From contig JADJWR010000002.1 in NCBI GenBank assembly GCA_016716275.1, positions 62,001-126,000 of the forward strand: 64,000 nt of DNA, written 5' to 3'. Position 1 is the stretch's first letter; the number at the start of each line of letters is the position of its first letter. The DNA is from Burkholderiales bacterium. GTDB taxonomy: Bacteria; Pseudomonadota; Gammaproteobacteria; Burkholderiales; Burkholderiaceae_F. Below the pieces are notes generated by a model. It was not told the DNA's origin and made no database searches. It saw nothing but the letters and a program-made list of their open reading frames with translations. Positions 1 through 7,904 of this stretch are shown piece by piece. Both the position numbers and the translations under genes were made by a program.

Positions 1-894
1 CAGTGCGCGGCGCGCACGCAGCTGTGGAACCTGCATACGCGCAACTGGGATGCCGAGCTGCTGAGCCTGTTCGGCCTGCCCGCCGGCTGCCTGCCGGCCG
101 CCGCGCCGACCTGCGGGCACTGGGGCACGCTGGCCTCGGCCGGTATCGAAGTGCCTTTGCGGGCAGTCAACGGCGACCAGTCGGCGGCGGTGTTCGCCTT
201 CGGCTGGCCGGAGGCGGAGTCGGCCTACGTCAACATCGGCACCAGCGCCTTCGTGCAGCGGGCGCTGATGCGCGCGCCCGGCCACGTGCCGCGCCAGCTG
301 ACCGGCATCATCCTCGACGACGGCGCGACGACCGTCTACATGGTCGAAGGCAACGTCAACGGTGCCGGCGCCGGCCTCGAGTGGCTGTCGGCGCGGCTCG
401 GCATCGACGACCTGACGGCGCGGCTGCCCGAGTGGCTGGCGCGGCCGCCGCCGTCGCTCGTCTTCCTCAACGGCGTTGCCGGCCTCGGCGGGCCGTTCTG
501 GCAGGCGCGTTTCGACTCGCGCTTCGTCGGTGAGGCCGGCGCCGAGCCGTGGCAGCAGGCGGTGGCGCTGGTCGAAAGCATCGCCTTCCTGCTGCAGGCC
601 AACGTCGAGCACATGGCGCCGTACGTGCCGGCGCTCGCGCGCATCCGCGTCAGCGGCGGTCTGTCGCGGCTCGACGGGCTGTGCCGCCGGCTGGCCTCGC
701 TCAACGGCGTGCCGGTGCACCGGCGCGACGACCCCGAGGCGAGCGCGCGCGGCATCGCCTACCTGGCGGCAGGGCGTCCCGCGCAATGGAACGCCGCCGC
801 TGCCGAGGACGTCTTCGCGCCGCATGCCGATGCGGCGCTGCGCGACCGCTATCGCCGCTGGCGCGCCCTGATGGCCGAGGCCACCGGCGTATAG
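1..894 (+). CDS. FGGY-family carbohydrate kinase, C-terminal part
   Basis: The reading frame is open from the first base to a TAG at 892-894, giving 297 residues with no N-terminus in the window. The early segment TQLWNLHTRNWDAELLSLFG matches the FGGY sugar-kinase pattern (sugar-binding region of the first actin-like domain). It is followed by GDQSAAVFAFG and NIGTSAFV, which fit the nucleotide-binding second domain. Near the end, RVSGGLSRLDGLCRRLASL is the usual FGGY 'GG.s' adenosine-loop segment. Such enzymes phosphorylate pentoses, polyols or glycerol in the cytoplasm. Which sugar is used cannot be told without the N-terminal half and the upstream genes. Family assignment is good; substrate is unknown. 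Confidence 0.85.
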   Translation, partial: QCAARTQLWNLHTRNWDAELLSLFGLPAGCLPAAAPTCGHWGTLASAGIEVPLRAVNGDQSAAVFAFGWPEAESAYVNIGTSAFVQRALMRAPGHVPRQLTGIILDDGATTVYMVEGNVNGAGAGLEWLSARLGIDDLTARLPEWLARPPPSLVFLNGVAGLGGPFWQARFDSRFVGEAGAEPWQQAVALVESIAFLLQANVEHMAPYVPALARIRVSGGLSRLDGLCRRLASLNGVPVHRRDDPEASARGIAYLAAGRPAQWNAAAAEDVFAPHADAALRDRYRRWRALMAEATGV

Positions 895-1036
895 CGACCA
901 AGCGAAGAGCGAGTATTCCAATGTGGGCGCGGAATGCACGAGTTCTGACGCCAAGCATGTCGCCATCGGCAACGGGCGCAACAATGCTGTTGGCCGATGC
1001 ATTTCGCGTCGGTTTTTCGAAGGCAAAGGAGCATCG

Positions 1037-1576
1037 ATGGCCACGCGTCGCACGACGATGAGAAGCCGCTCGGGCACCAAGCTGTACGCAGTGCGCGACG
1101 GCAGCGGCAAGTTCAAGGACGTCCAGAGCTACAAGAAGGCGCATGCGGCCGACCTGCGGCGCAAGTCGAAAGCCGAGACAGGCGGCAAGCTGGCGGCGAT
1201 GGAGAAGCAGGTCGAGAAGGCGGCCAAGAAGGCCGTGAAGACCGTGCGCGCCAAGCTCGAGCAGACGCAGGCGAAGGACAAGCTGATGGCAATGGAGAAG
1301 AAGGTCGAACGCGCCGCCCGCAAGGCGGTAAAGACCGTGCGCGGCAAGCTCGACGAGGCCCGCGCCAACAAGAAGGTCGTGGCGATGGAGAAGAAGGTCG
1401 GGCGCGCCGCCAAGAAGGCGGCCAGGACAGTGCGTTCGTCGTTGAACGATGCCATGGCTGCGGTCAAGCGCGCCGCCAGCGGCGTCGCCAGGAAAGTCTC
1501 CGCCCCTGCGCCGGCAGCGAAGAAAGTGACGAAGCGGGCGCCGGCGAGGAAAGCCACGCCGAAGCGGGCCGCATAG
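1037..1576 (+). CDS. Lysine/alanine-rich histone H1-like protein with three internal repeats
   Basis: A 179-residue, strongly basic protein. I chose the ATG at 1037 because AAAGGAG lies just upstream; an in-frame start at 923 has no such site. Residues 11-48 form a small conserved module (GTKLYAVRDGSGKFKDVQSY) known from uncharacterised proteobacterial proteins. Residues 51-81, 82-112 and 113-139 are three tandem copies of a unit reading roughly (K)LxAMEKKVxxAAKKAVKTVRxKL. The tail (150-179) is an AlgP/histone-H1-like run of K, A, P and R. By analogy it may bind DNA or pack the nucleoid. The repeats, predicted to be helical, could equally form a coiled coil. It stands alone between the kinase and the next small gene. 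Confidence 0.7.
   Translation: MATRRTTMRSRSGTKLYAVRDGSGKFKDVQSYKKAHAADLRRKSKAETGGKLAAMEKQVEKAAKKAVKTVRAKLEQTQAKDKLMAMEKKVERAARKAVKTVRGKLDEARANKKVVAMEKKVGRAAKKAARTVRSSLNDAMAAVKRAASGVARKVSAPAPAAKKVTKRAPARKATPKRAA
1187..1453 (+). repeat. Three tandem ~31-codon repeats inside the histone-like gene
   Basis: The three copies encode AMEKQVEKAAKKAVKTVR, AMEKKVERAARKAVKTVR and AMEKKVGRAAKKAARTVR, spaced 30-31 residues apart. The DNA copies are similar but not identical, so the duplication is not very recent. Confidence 0.8.
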
Positions 1577-1652
1577 ACCGCCTGACGGCAAGGAGTCGGG
1601 GGCGCGAACTGCCCCCGGCACCTACACTGACCGCGGGCCGGAGGAACACGCA

Positions 1653-1967
1653 ATGAAAGGCTTCCTGATTGACCCGGTGGCACGGACCGTCACACCGGTC
1701 GAGATCGAAGGCGGCATCGACGGCGTGCGCGAGCTGATCGGTTTTCCGACGGTCGACTCGGACGAGATCGACGAGACCGGCGACCGGCTGTTCTTCGACG
1801 AGGCGTGCTTCATCCGCAGCACGCCCGGCTCGCCGCGCTTCCGAGTCGACAACCTGGCGCCGGTGGCAGGCCGAGGGGTGGTGGTCGGCTCGTCGGCGCA
1901 GGGCAAGGAACTCGCCGGGGTGGCGATCGGACTCGAGGCGCTGCGACGTCGGGTGACGTTCAGCTGA
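1653..1967 (+). CDS. Small conserved protein, DUF3846-like
   Basis: A 104-residue protein starting at ATG 1653 behind GGAGGAA. It begins MKGFLIDPVARTVTPVEI, contains GFPTVDSDEIDETGDRLFFDE, and ends with AGRGVVVGSSAQGKELAGVAI. This order (short beta-rich start, a 'D.....d.lyvDd' centre, an 'aGrgvvvG' end) resembles DUF3846 proteins of phages and bacterial genomes, whose function is unknown. There is no signal peptide or membrane segment. Nothing in the neighbourhood gives a clear role. The family call is from memory of the pattern and is tentative. Confidence 0.6.
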   Translation: MKGFLIDPVARTVTPVEIEGGIDGVRELIGFPTVDSDEIDETGDRLFFDEACFIRSTPGSPRFRVDNLAPVAGRGVVVGSSAQGKELAGVAIGLEALRRRVTFS

Positions 1968-2049
1968 CGGACCGGCCGGGTCACACCGGCCGCCGCCGAT
2001 GAAGATGCCGGCACGAAATCTGTTCCTGCACGCCGCCGGCATCTGCACG

Positions 2050-2215
2050 GCCGGCGCTGGCGGGCGACGCCCGGCGAGTCCGGCATCGCGCTGCTCGACG
2101 AGATCAGCGGGCGCGGCGCCGGCAGCCCGGCGCGAGCGATCGTCGGCGAGCACTGGCCGGGGGACACCGTGATCGTCTCGCTGCACTGGGGCGGCAACTG
2201 GGGCTTGTGGGAACT
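2050..2215 (+). pseudogene. Remnant of a CapA-like (poly-gamma-glutamate/metallophosphatase) gene
   Basis: In the frame of position 1968 the DNA reads WRATPGESGIALLDEI, then about 25 residues later GDTVIVSLHWGGNWGLWE. The segment 'VIVSLHWGGNWG' is the metal-site signature of CapA/PgsA-like metallophosphatases, and the upstream 'W.A.pG..gialL' spacing also fits. There is no start codon with a ribosome site, and the similarity stops soon after 2215. A stop follows in this frame near 2330, and no frame restores the family's 'GHSSHHP' motif. I therefore read it as a decayed internal fragment of a gene normally over 300 codons long. Confidence 0.5.
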
Positions 2216-2687
2216 GACTCGGTCCGGGGCGCGCTGCGGCGGCCGCCGTCCGCGCCTCGCGCTGTCGACGCAAGCCTGTTCGTCGTCGCCGCTGCCAAAA
2301 AGAGGCTGCACAACCGGCTGCGTCGGCTGATCGACGGCCATCGATCGAACGGCTGCCGGCGAAGCGGACCGGCGTGCCGACAGCCGCTGGACAGCAGACG
2401 GCGGTCGAGTAGCTCCGCGCCTTCAACGGCCTGCACTTCGTGAGCCGGGTGCCATTTGCGATTCCGCGGCCGCGTGCTGCCTATCGCACGCATGAGCGTC
2501 GGTCTGCGCCACGCTGCAGGGCGATTCCCGCACCGCATCAGTGCAGATCGCCGCGTTCGAGGGCTACGTGCGCCGCCTGAACGACTGAACGGCGCTGCGC
2601 AGGCGGTTGGCACGAAACTTGTGTGCTGGCGTCCTGGTGCGGCGCGCAAGGGCTCGCCTGCCAGACCATGTCCACGGGAGGGAACCC
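2216..2687. other. Gene-free stretch before urtA
   Basis: No open frame here looks like protein: all candidates are arginine/serine-rich shadows. A short readable tail in frame 3 ending at 2588 (GDSRTASVQIAAFEGYVRRL) looks like the decayed end of some gene, but I do not recognise it. The last 100 bases should hold the urtA promoter and leader; no convincing -35/-10 pair was seen. Confidence 0.4.
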
Positions 2688-3944
2688 ATGCAACGCAGAC
2701 ATTTCCTGCAGGTCACCGGCGCAGCGGCGCTGAGCAGCAGCTGGATCGCGTCGGCCTACGGGCAGAGCAAGGCACCGATCAAGGTCGGCATCCTGCATTC
2801 GCTGTCCGGCACGATGGCAATCTCGGAAACGGCGCTCAAGGAAACGGCGCTGATGACCATCGCCGACATCAATGCCAGGGGCGGCGTGATGGGCCGTCCG
2901 CTCGAGGCGGTGGTGGTCGACCCGGCCTCGAACTGGCCGCTGTTCGCCGAGAAGGCGCGGCAACTGATCACCCAGGACAAGGTCAACGTGGTGTTCGGCT
3001 GCTGGACCTCGGTGTCGCGCAAAAGCGTGCTACCGGTGTTCAAGGAGCTGAACCACCTGCTCTTCTACCCCGTGCAGTACGAAGGGGAGGAGATGGAGAA
3101 GAACGTCTTTTACACCGGCGCGGCGCCCAACCAGCAGGCGATCCCGGCCACCGAGTACCTGATGAGCAAGGAGGGCGGCGGCGCCAAACGCTTCTTCCTG
3201 CTCGGCACCGACTACGTCTACCCGCGCACGACCAACAAGATCCTGCGCGCCTTCCTCAAGAGCAAGGGCGTGGCGGAGAAGGACATCGAGGAGATCTACA
3301 CGCCGTTCGGCCACTCCGACTACCAGACCATCGTCGCCAACGTCAAGAAGTTCGCCGGCGGCGGCAAGACCTGCGTGATCTCGACCATCAACGGCGACTC
3401 CAACGTGCCTTTCTACAAGGAGCTCGGCAATGCCGGCCTGAAGGCCAAGGACGTGCCGGTGGTGGCGTTCTCGGTCGGCGAGGAGGAGCTGCGCGGCGTG
3501 GACACGAAGCCGCTCGTGGGGCACCTGGCGGCGTGGAACTACTTCATGAGCCTGAAGAACCCGAAGAACGAGGCCTTCATCAAGATGTACAGGGACTGGG
3601 CGGTCAAGGCAAAGCTGCCCAACGCCGACAAGGTCGTCACCAACGACCCGATGGAGGCAACCTTCATCGGCATCCAAATGTGGAAGCAGGGGGTGGAGAA
3701 GGCGAAGACGACCGACATCGACCCGGTGATCAAGGCCGTCGAAGGCCAGACCTTCGAGGCGCCGTGCGGCTTCACGGTCAAGATGGACGAGAAGAACCAC
3801 CACCTGCACAAGCCGGTGTTCATCGGCGAGGTCCGCGCCGACGGCCAGTTCAACGTCGTCTGGAAGACCAAGGGCCCGATCCGCGCCCAGCCGTGGAGCC
3901 CGTTCATCCCCGGCAACGAGAAGAAGGGCGATTCGCCGGCGTAG
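2688..3944 (+). CDS. urtA: Urea ABC transporter, substrate-binding protein UrtA
   Basis: A 418-residue protein starting at ATG 2688 behind GGGAGGGA. The N-terminus QRRHFLQVTGAAAL is a twin-arginine export signal (matches RRxFL), so the protein is probably folded before export to the periplasm. The mature part starts near QSKAPIKVGILHSLSGTMAISE and carries the long amide-binding UrtA pattern (LNHLLFYPVQYEGEE, GTDYVYPRTTNKIL, PCGFTVKMDEKNHHLHKPVFIGE). UrtA captures urea and hands it to the UrtBC membrane pore. Length and order (followed by urtB-E) are typical of this five-gene system, usually induced by nitrogen limitation. Confidence 0.95.
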   Translation: MQRRHFLQVTGAAALSSSWIASAYGQSKAPIKVGILHSLSGTMAISETALKETALMTIADINARGGVMGRPLEAVVVDPASNWPLFAEKARQLITQDKVNVVFGCWTSVSRKSVLPVFKELNHLLFYPVQYEGEEMEKNVFYTGAAPNQQAIPATEYLMSKEGGGAKRFFLLGTDYVYPRTTNKILRAFLKSKGVAEKDIEEIYTPFGHSDYQTIVANVKKFAGGGKTCVISTINGDSNVPFYKELGNAGLKAKDVPVVAFSVGEEELRGVDTKPLVGHLAAWNYFMSLKNPKNEAFIKMYRDWAVKAKLPNADKVVTNDPMEATFIGIQMWKQGVEKAKTTDIDPVIKAVEGQTFEAPCGFTVKMDEKNHHLHKPVFIGEVRADGQFNVVWKTKGPIRAQPWSPFIPGNEKKGDSPA

Positions 3945-3993
3945 CGCTTTGCGTGTACGCGAGCGCTCCGCGCTCGCACGTGCACGCAAAGCG
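3945..3993. repeat. Palindromic hairpin directly after urtA
   Basis: An imperfect inverted repeat begins one base after the urtA stop codon. The left arm CGCTTTGCGTG...GCGAGCG pairs with CGCTCGC...CACGCAAAGCG, with 21-23 bases per arm and a loop of about 5. There is no T-run, so it is either an mRNA-stabilising or attenuating hairpin or a genomic palindromic repeat. It may lower expression of urtB-E relative to urtA. Confidence 0.75.
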
Positions 3994-4069
3994 GTTCAAG
4001 TCAGGCGGCTCCGCTTCGGAGCGGCCGGGCGCTGCGCCGCGTATCAACGGCCACGCGCCCCCACCCCGG

Positions 4070-4093
4070 CCCTCCCCCGCGAGCGGGGGAGGG
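4070..4093. repeat. C/G-rich hairpin upstream of urtB
   Basis: CCCTCCCCC and GGGGGAGGG flank a six-base loop. Together with the flanking CACCCCGGCC and GTGCAGGGAGG, this looks like the C-rich extragenic repeat scattered in many proteobacterial genomes. It lies 60 bases before the urtB start. Confidence 0.65.
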
Positions 4094-4151
4094 TGCAGGG
4101 AGGAGGAGTTTCCGCTGCGTCGGTCCCTTACAGCCAGAGATTGGCCAATCC

Positions 4152-5762
4152 ATGCAATGCGTCGTCCGCCTGATCGCAGTCGTCATCCTCTCGCTGGCCG
4201 CGCCGGCGTGGGCGGCACTGGATCCGGCGGTCGTCGCGCAGCTCGGCGCCGAGGATTCGGACACCAAGGTCGAGGCCGTACGCAAGCTGGCGCTGTCGCA
4301 GGCGCCGCGCGCGATCGAAGTGCTGCAGGCGCTCGGTGACGATTCGCTGGCGCTCATCGACGGCGGCCGGCGCGCCGTCATCGTCGCCGACGGCAGCATC
4401 GCCGATGCGGCCACCGGCGAGAACCTCGGCGCGGTGCCGGCCGGTCTCGACACGATCGTCGTCAACAACCGCATCCGCGGCGAGATCGGCGCGGCAATCG
4501 CCGCGCTGAAGCTCGGCAGCGGCGACCGGGGCATCCGCCTGGCGGCGGCGCGCGAGCTGCAGGGGTCGGACAACGAGGACGCAGCGCCGATCATAGAGGC
4601 GGCGGCGCTGAAGGAAGGCGACGCCGAGGTCAAGGCGATCCTCGAGCTGGCCGGCGCGTCGCTGGCCATCCGCTCCAGCGATCCCGAGGTGCGCATCAAG
4701 GCGGCGCGGCGGCTGGCGGCGAGCGCCGACCCGCAGGTGCGGCAGATGCTGGCGACGATGGTCAGCCAGAGCAGGGACGGCAGCTTCGCCGAGCCCGACG
4801 AACGCGTGCGCGCGGTAGCGCAGGCGTCGCTGAACGCGATCAACGAGCGCCTGTTCCGCATCGAACTCGGGCTGGCGCTGTTCTCCGGCGTCAGCCTTGG
4901 CTCGGTGCTGCTGCTGGCGGCGCTGGGGCTCGCCATTACCTACGGCCTGATGGGCATCATCAACATGGCGCACGGCGAGTTCCTGATGATCGGCGCCTAC
5001 GCGACCTTCGTCGTGCAGGGGCTGTTCCGCAGCTACCTTCCGGGCGCCTTCGACTGGTACGTGGTGGCGGCGCTGCCGGTGGCGTTCGCGGTGACGGCGG
5101 CGATCGGCATGGCGCTGGAGCGCTCGGTGCTGCGCTTCCTGTACGGGCGGCCGCTGGAGACGCTGCTCACCACCTGGGGCGTCAGCCTGCTGCTGATCCA
5201 GGCGAGCCGGACGGTCTTCGGCGCGCAAAACGTCGAGGTCGAGAACCCGAGCTGGCTGTCCGGCGGCATGCTGCTCGGCGGCGGCTACGTGCTGCCCTAC
5301 AACCGCATGGTGATCATCGGCTTCGCGCTCGCCGTGCTCGCCGCCGTGTGGCTGGTGATCAACCGCACCCGCCTTGGCCTGTTCGTCCGCGGCGTGACGC
5401 AGAACCGCGCCATGGCCAGCTGCACCGGCGTGCCGACGCACCGCATCGACATGCTGACCTTCGGGCTCGGCTCGGGGGTGGCCGGACTCGGCGGCGTGGC
5501 ACTGAGCCAGATCGGCAACGTCGGCCCCGATCTAGGCCAGGGCTACATCGTCGACAGCTTCATGGTCGTCGTGCTGGGCGGCGTCGGCCAGCTGGCCGGC
5601 ACGGTGATCGCCGCGCTCGGGCTTGGCTCGATCGCCAAGTTCCTCGAGCCGTGGTCGGGTGCGGTGCTGGCGAAGATCATGGTGCTCGTCTTCATCATCC
5701 TGTTCATCCAGAAGCGGCCGCAGGGGCTGTTCGCGCTGAAGGGGCGCAGCGCGGAGGCATGA
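4152..5762 (+). CDS. urtB: Urea ABC transporter permease UrtB
   Basis: A 536-residue protein. It begins with a cleavable signal (MQCVVRLIAVVILSLAAPAWA), then about 220 residues of Ala/Glu-rich, HEAT-like periplasmic domain (DTKVEAVRKLALSQAPRAIE). From about residue 240 it is a LivH-type permease with several membrane spans (LGLAITYGLMGIINMAHGEF, GLGSGVAGLGGVALSQIGNV). This long N-terminal extension is characteristic of UrtB and separates it from ordinary LivH, which is about 300 residues. With UrtC it forms the urea channel in the inner membrane. No strong ribosome site precedes the ATG, and two hairpins separate it from urtA. Confidence 0.93.
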   Translation: MQCVVRLIAVVILSLAAPAWAALDPAVVAQLGAEDSDTKVEAVRKLALSQAPRAIEVLQALGDDSLALIDGGRRAVIVADGSIADAATGENLGAVPAGLDTIVVNNRIRGEIGAAIAALKLGSGDRGIRLAAARELQGSDNEDAAPIIEAAALKEGDAEVKAILELAGASLAIRSSDPEVRIKAARRLAASADPQVRQMLATMVSQSRDGSFAEPDERVRAVAQASLNAINERLFRIELGLALFSGVSLGSVLLLAALGLAITYGLMGIINMAHGEFLMIGAYATFVVQGLFRSYLPGAFDWYVVAALPVAFAVTAAIGMALERSVLRFLYGRPLETLLTTWGVSLLLIQASRTVFGAQNVEVENPSWLSGGMLLGGGYVLPYNRMVIIGFALAVLAAVWLVINRTRLGLFVRGVTQNRAMASCTGVPTHRIDMLTFGLGSGVAGLGGVALSQIGNVGPDLGQGYIVDSFMVVVLGGVGQLAGTVIAALGLGSIAKFLEPWSGAVLAKIMVLVFIILFIQKRPQGLFALKGRSAEA

Positions 5763-5776
5763 GTGAAAAGGCCATT

Positions 5777-5912
5777 GCCACGGATGAACACGGATTCAAG
5801 GGCATGAGCACGACTGCGTTTGTGCTGCGGAATCTGCGCGGTGCCGCAGGGAGGGCAAGGCCGGCGCATCCCCTGAACGAGAAATCCGTGTTCATCCGTG
5901 TTCATCCGTGGC
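5777..5912. repeat. Inverted-repeat element between urtB and urtC
   Basis: The left arm GCCACGGATGAACACGGATT (5777-5796) is the reverse complement of the right-hand copies of ATCCGTGTTCATCCGTGGC (5883-5912). The right arm carries one extra 10-base unit. The roughly 85 bases between are non-coding. This 'CCACGGATGAACACGGAT' repeat is a familiar scattered intergenic element in proteobacterial genomes. The right arm ends 16 bases before the urtC ATG and seems to have replaced its normal leader. Confidence 0.8.
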
Positions 5913-5928
5913 ATATCACTTCGCTTTC

Positions 5929-7056
5929 ATGACCCGACTCTTCCCGCTGCGTGTCTGGAGCGCGATCTTCGCCGCGGCGGCGCTGCTGATCGTCGTGCTG
6001 CCGGTGCTGCACCTGGCCGTGCCGGCCGGCCACCCGCTGCACGTGTCGAGCTTCTGGATCACGCTGCTCGGCAAGTTCATGTGCTACGCGGTGGTGGCGC
6101 TGGCGATGGACCTCGTGTGGGGCTACACCGGCATCCTGTCGCTGGGGCAGGGGCTGTTCTTCGCGCTCGGCGGCTATGCCTTCGGCATGTACCTGATGCG
6201 GCAGATCGGCCGCGACGGTGTCTACAAGAGCGACCTGCCCGACTTCATGGTGTTCCTCGATTGGAAGGAGCTGCCCTGGTACTGGGCGGGCAGCGACTCG
6301 TTCCTGTGGGCGCTGCTGCTGGTCGTTGCCGTGCCGGGGCTGCTGGCGTTCGTGTTCGGCTTCTTCGCCTTCCGCTCGCGCATCAAGGGCGTGTACTTCT
6401 CGATCATCACCCAGGCGCTGACCTTCGCCGCCATGCTCGCCTTCTTCCGCAACGACATGGGCTTCGGCGGCAACAACGGCTTCACCGACTTCAAGCGCAT
6501 CGCAGGCCTACCGATCACCGCGCCGGAGATGCGCACGGCCCTGTACGTGCTGTCGGGGCTGACCCTGCTCGGCGCGCTGGTGCTGGCGCGCTGGATCGTC
6601 GCCAGCAAGCTCGGCCGCGTGCTCACCGCGATCCGCGACCAGGAGTCGCGGCTGATGTTCCTCGGCTACCGGACGCTGTACTTCAAGCTGTTCGTGTGGA
6701 CCCTTGCCGCCGTCATGAGCGGCATCGCCGGCGCGCTGTACGTGCCGCAGGTCGGCATCATCAATCCGAGCGAGATGAGTCCGGCGAACTCGATCGAGAT
6801 TGCGATCTGGGCCGCCGTCGGCGGCCGCGGCACGCTGTTCGGCCCGATCCTGGGCGCCTTCTTCGTCAACGGCGCCAAGAGCTGGTTCACGGTCGCCTAT
6901 CCGGAGTACTGGCTGTACTTCCTCGGCCTGCTGTTCGTGCTGGTGACGCTGTGGCTGCCGCGCGGGCTGATGGGACTCGCCGGGACGATGCGGTCGTGGC
7001 GCAGGAAGCCGCCCGGCGATGCGCGCGACCTGCAGTTGCAGGAGGTCGAGCCGTGA
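5929..7056 (+). CDS. urtC: Urea ABC transporter permease UrtC
   Basis: A 375-residue LivM-type permease. I chose ATG 5929; an in-frame GTG at 5908 lies inside the inverted repeat and is unlikely. Features include an N-terminal membrane span (IFAAAALLIVVLPVLHLAV), the LivM core GYTGILSLGQGLFFALGGYA, the UrtC-typical insert MVFLDWKELPWYWAGSDSF, and GAVGGRG-like AAVGGRGTLFGPILGA near the end. It pairs with UrtB to make the urea pore. The stop overlaps the urtD start by 2 bases, so the two are translationally coupled. There is no clear ribosome site upstream because the repeat intrudes. Confidence 0.93.
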   Translation: MTRLFPLRVWSAIFAAAALLIVVLPVLHLAVPAGHPLHVSSFWITLLGKFMCYAVVALAMDLVWGYTGILSLGQGLFFALGGYAFGMYLMRQIGRDGVYKSDLPDFMVFLDWKELPWYWAGSDSFLWALLLVVAVPGLLAFVFGFFAFRSRIKGVYFSIITQALTFAAMLAFFRNDMGFGGNNGFTDFKRIAGLPITAPEMRTALYVLSGLTLLGALVLARWIVASKLGRVLTAIRDQESRLMFLGYRTLYFKLFVWTLAAVMSGIAGALYVPQVGIINPSEMSPANSIEIAIWAAVGGRGTLFGPILGAFFVNGAKSWFTVAYPEYWLYFLGLLFVLVTLWLPRGLMGLAGTMRSWRRKPPGDARDLQLQEVEP

Positions 7057-7880
7057 GCGAAGGTCCGGTCATCCACGGCCTTGGCGGCACGGCGGGCGCC
7101 GGCTACGGCCACCCGGTCGATCCCGACCGCGTCGACACGTCGCACGGACCGATCCTGTACCTCGACGACATCACCGTCAGTTTCGACGGTTTCAAGGCGC
7201 TGAACAGGCTGTCGCTGGTGATCGAGCGCGGCGAGCTTCGCTGCATCATCGGTCCGAACGGCGCCGGCAAGACGACGATGATGGACGTCATCACCGGCAA
7301 GACCCGGCCGGACGCCGGCACGGCGTTCTTCGGCCAGACCTTCGACCTGACCAAGCTGCCCGAGACCGAGATCGCGCGGCTGGGCATCGGCCGCAAGTTC
7401 CAGAAGCCCACCGTGTTCGAGAAGCACACGGTGTTCGAGAACCTCGAGCTGGCGATGAAGACCGACAAGCGCGTCGCACCGACGCTGCTGTCGCGCCTGA
7501 CGGGCGAGCAGCTCGACCTGATTACCCGCACGCTGAAGACGATCCGCCTGGAGGGAGCCGAGGAGCGTCTCGCCGGCGCCCTGTCGCACGGGCAGAAGCA
7601 GTGGCTGGAGATCGGCATGCTGCTGGTGCAGGAGCCGGAGCTGATCCTGCTCGACGAGCCGGTGGCCGGCATGACCGACGCCGAAACCGCGCACACGGCC
7701 GAACTGATCCTCGAGCTGGAAGGCTCCCGCTCGATCGTCGTCGTCGAGCACGACATGGACTTCGTCGGCCAGATCGCGCGCAAGGTGACGGTGCTGCACG
7801 AAGGCAGCGTGCTGGCCGAGGGCGGCATGCAACAGGTGCAGACCAACGAGCGGGTGATCGAGGTGTACCTTGGGAGGTAG
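7053..7880 (+). CDS. urtD: Urea ABC transporter ATPase UrtD
   Basis: A 275-residue ABC ATPase starting at GTG 7053, overlapping the urtC stop, with AGGAGG seven bases upstream. Walker A GPNGAGKT is at residues 67-74. The signature loop is the UrtD-type LSHGQKQWLEIGML rather than LSGGQ, and the Walker B region is LILLDEPVAGMTDAE. H-loop region: VVVEHDMDFV. The N-terminal 30-residue extension is longer than in LivG and common in UrtD. It powers urea import together with UrtE. Confidence 0.93.
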   Translation: MSEGPVIHGLGGTAGAGYGHPVDPDRVDTSHGPILYLDDITVSFDGFKALNRLSLVIERGELRCIIGPNGAGKTTMMDVITGKTRPDAGTAFFGQTFDLTKLPETEIARLGIGRKFQKPTVFEKHTVFENLELAMKTDKRVAPTLLSRLTGEQLDLITRTLKTIRLEGAEERLAGALSHGQKQWLEIGMLLVQEPELILLDEPVAGMTDAETAHTAELILELEGSRSIVVVEHDMDFVGQIARKVTVLHEGSVLAEGGMQQVQTNERVIEVYLGR

Positions 7881-7904
7881 CCTCGTCGTGTCTTGCGCTC
7901 TGCG

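Noticed and set aside
701..2426. Long reverse-strand ORFs over the histone-like gene and the CapA remnant region
   Set aside because: Arg/Ala/Leu-rich translations without motifs; they are shadows of high-GC coding DNA. The forward frames have ribosome sites and recognisable products.
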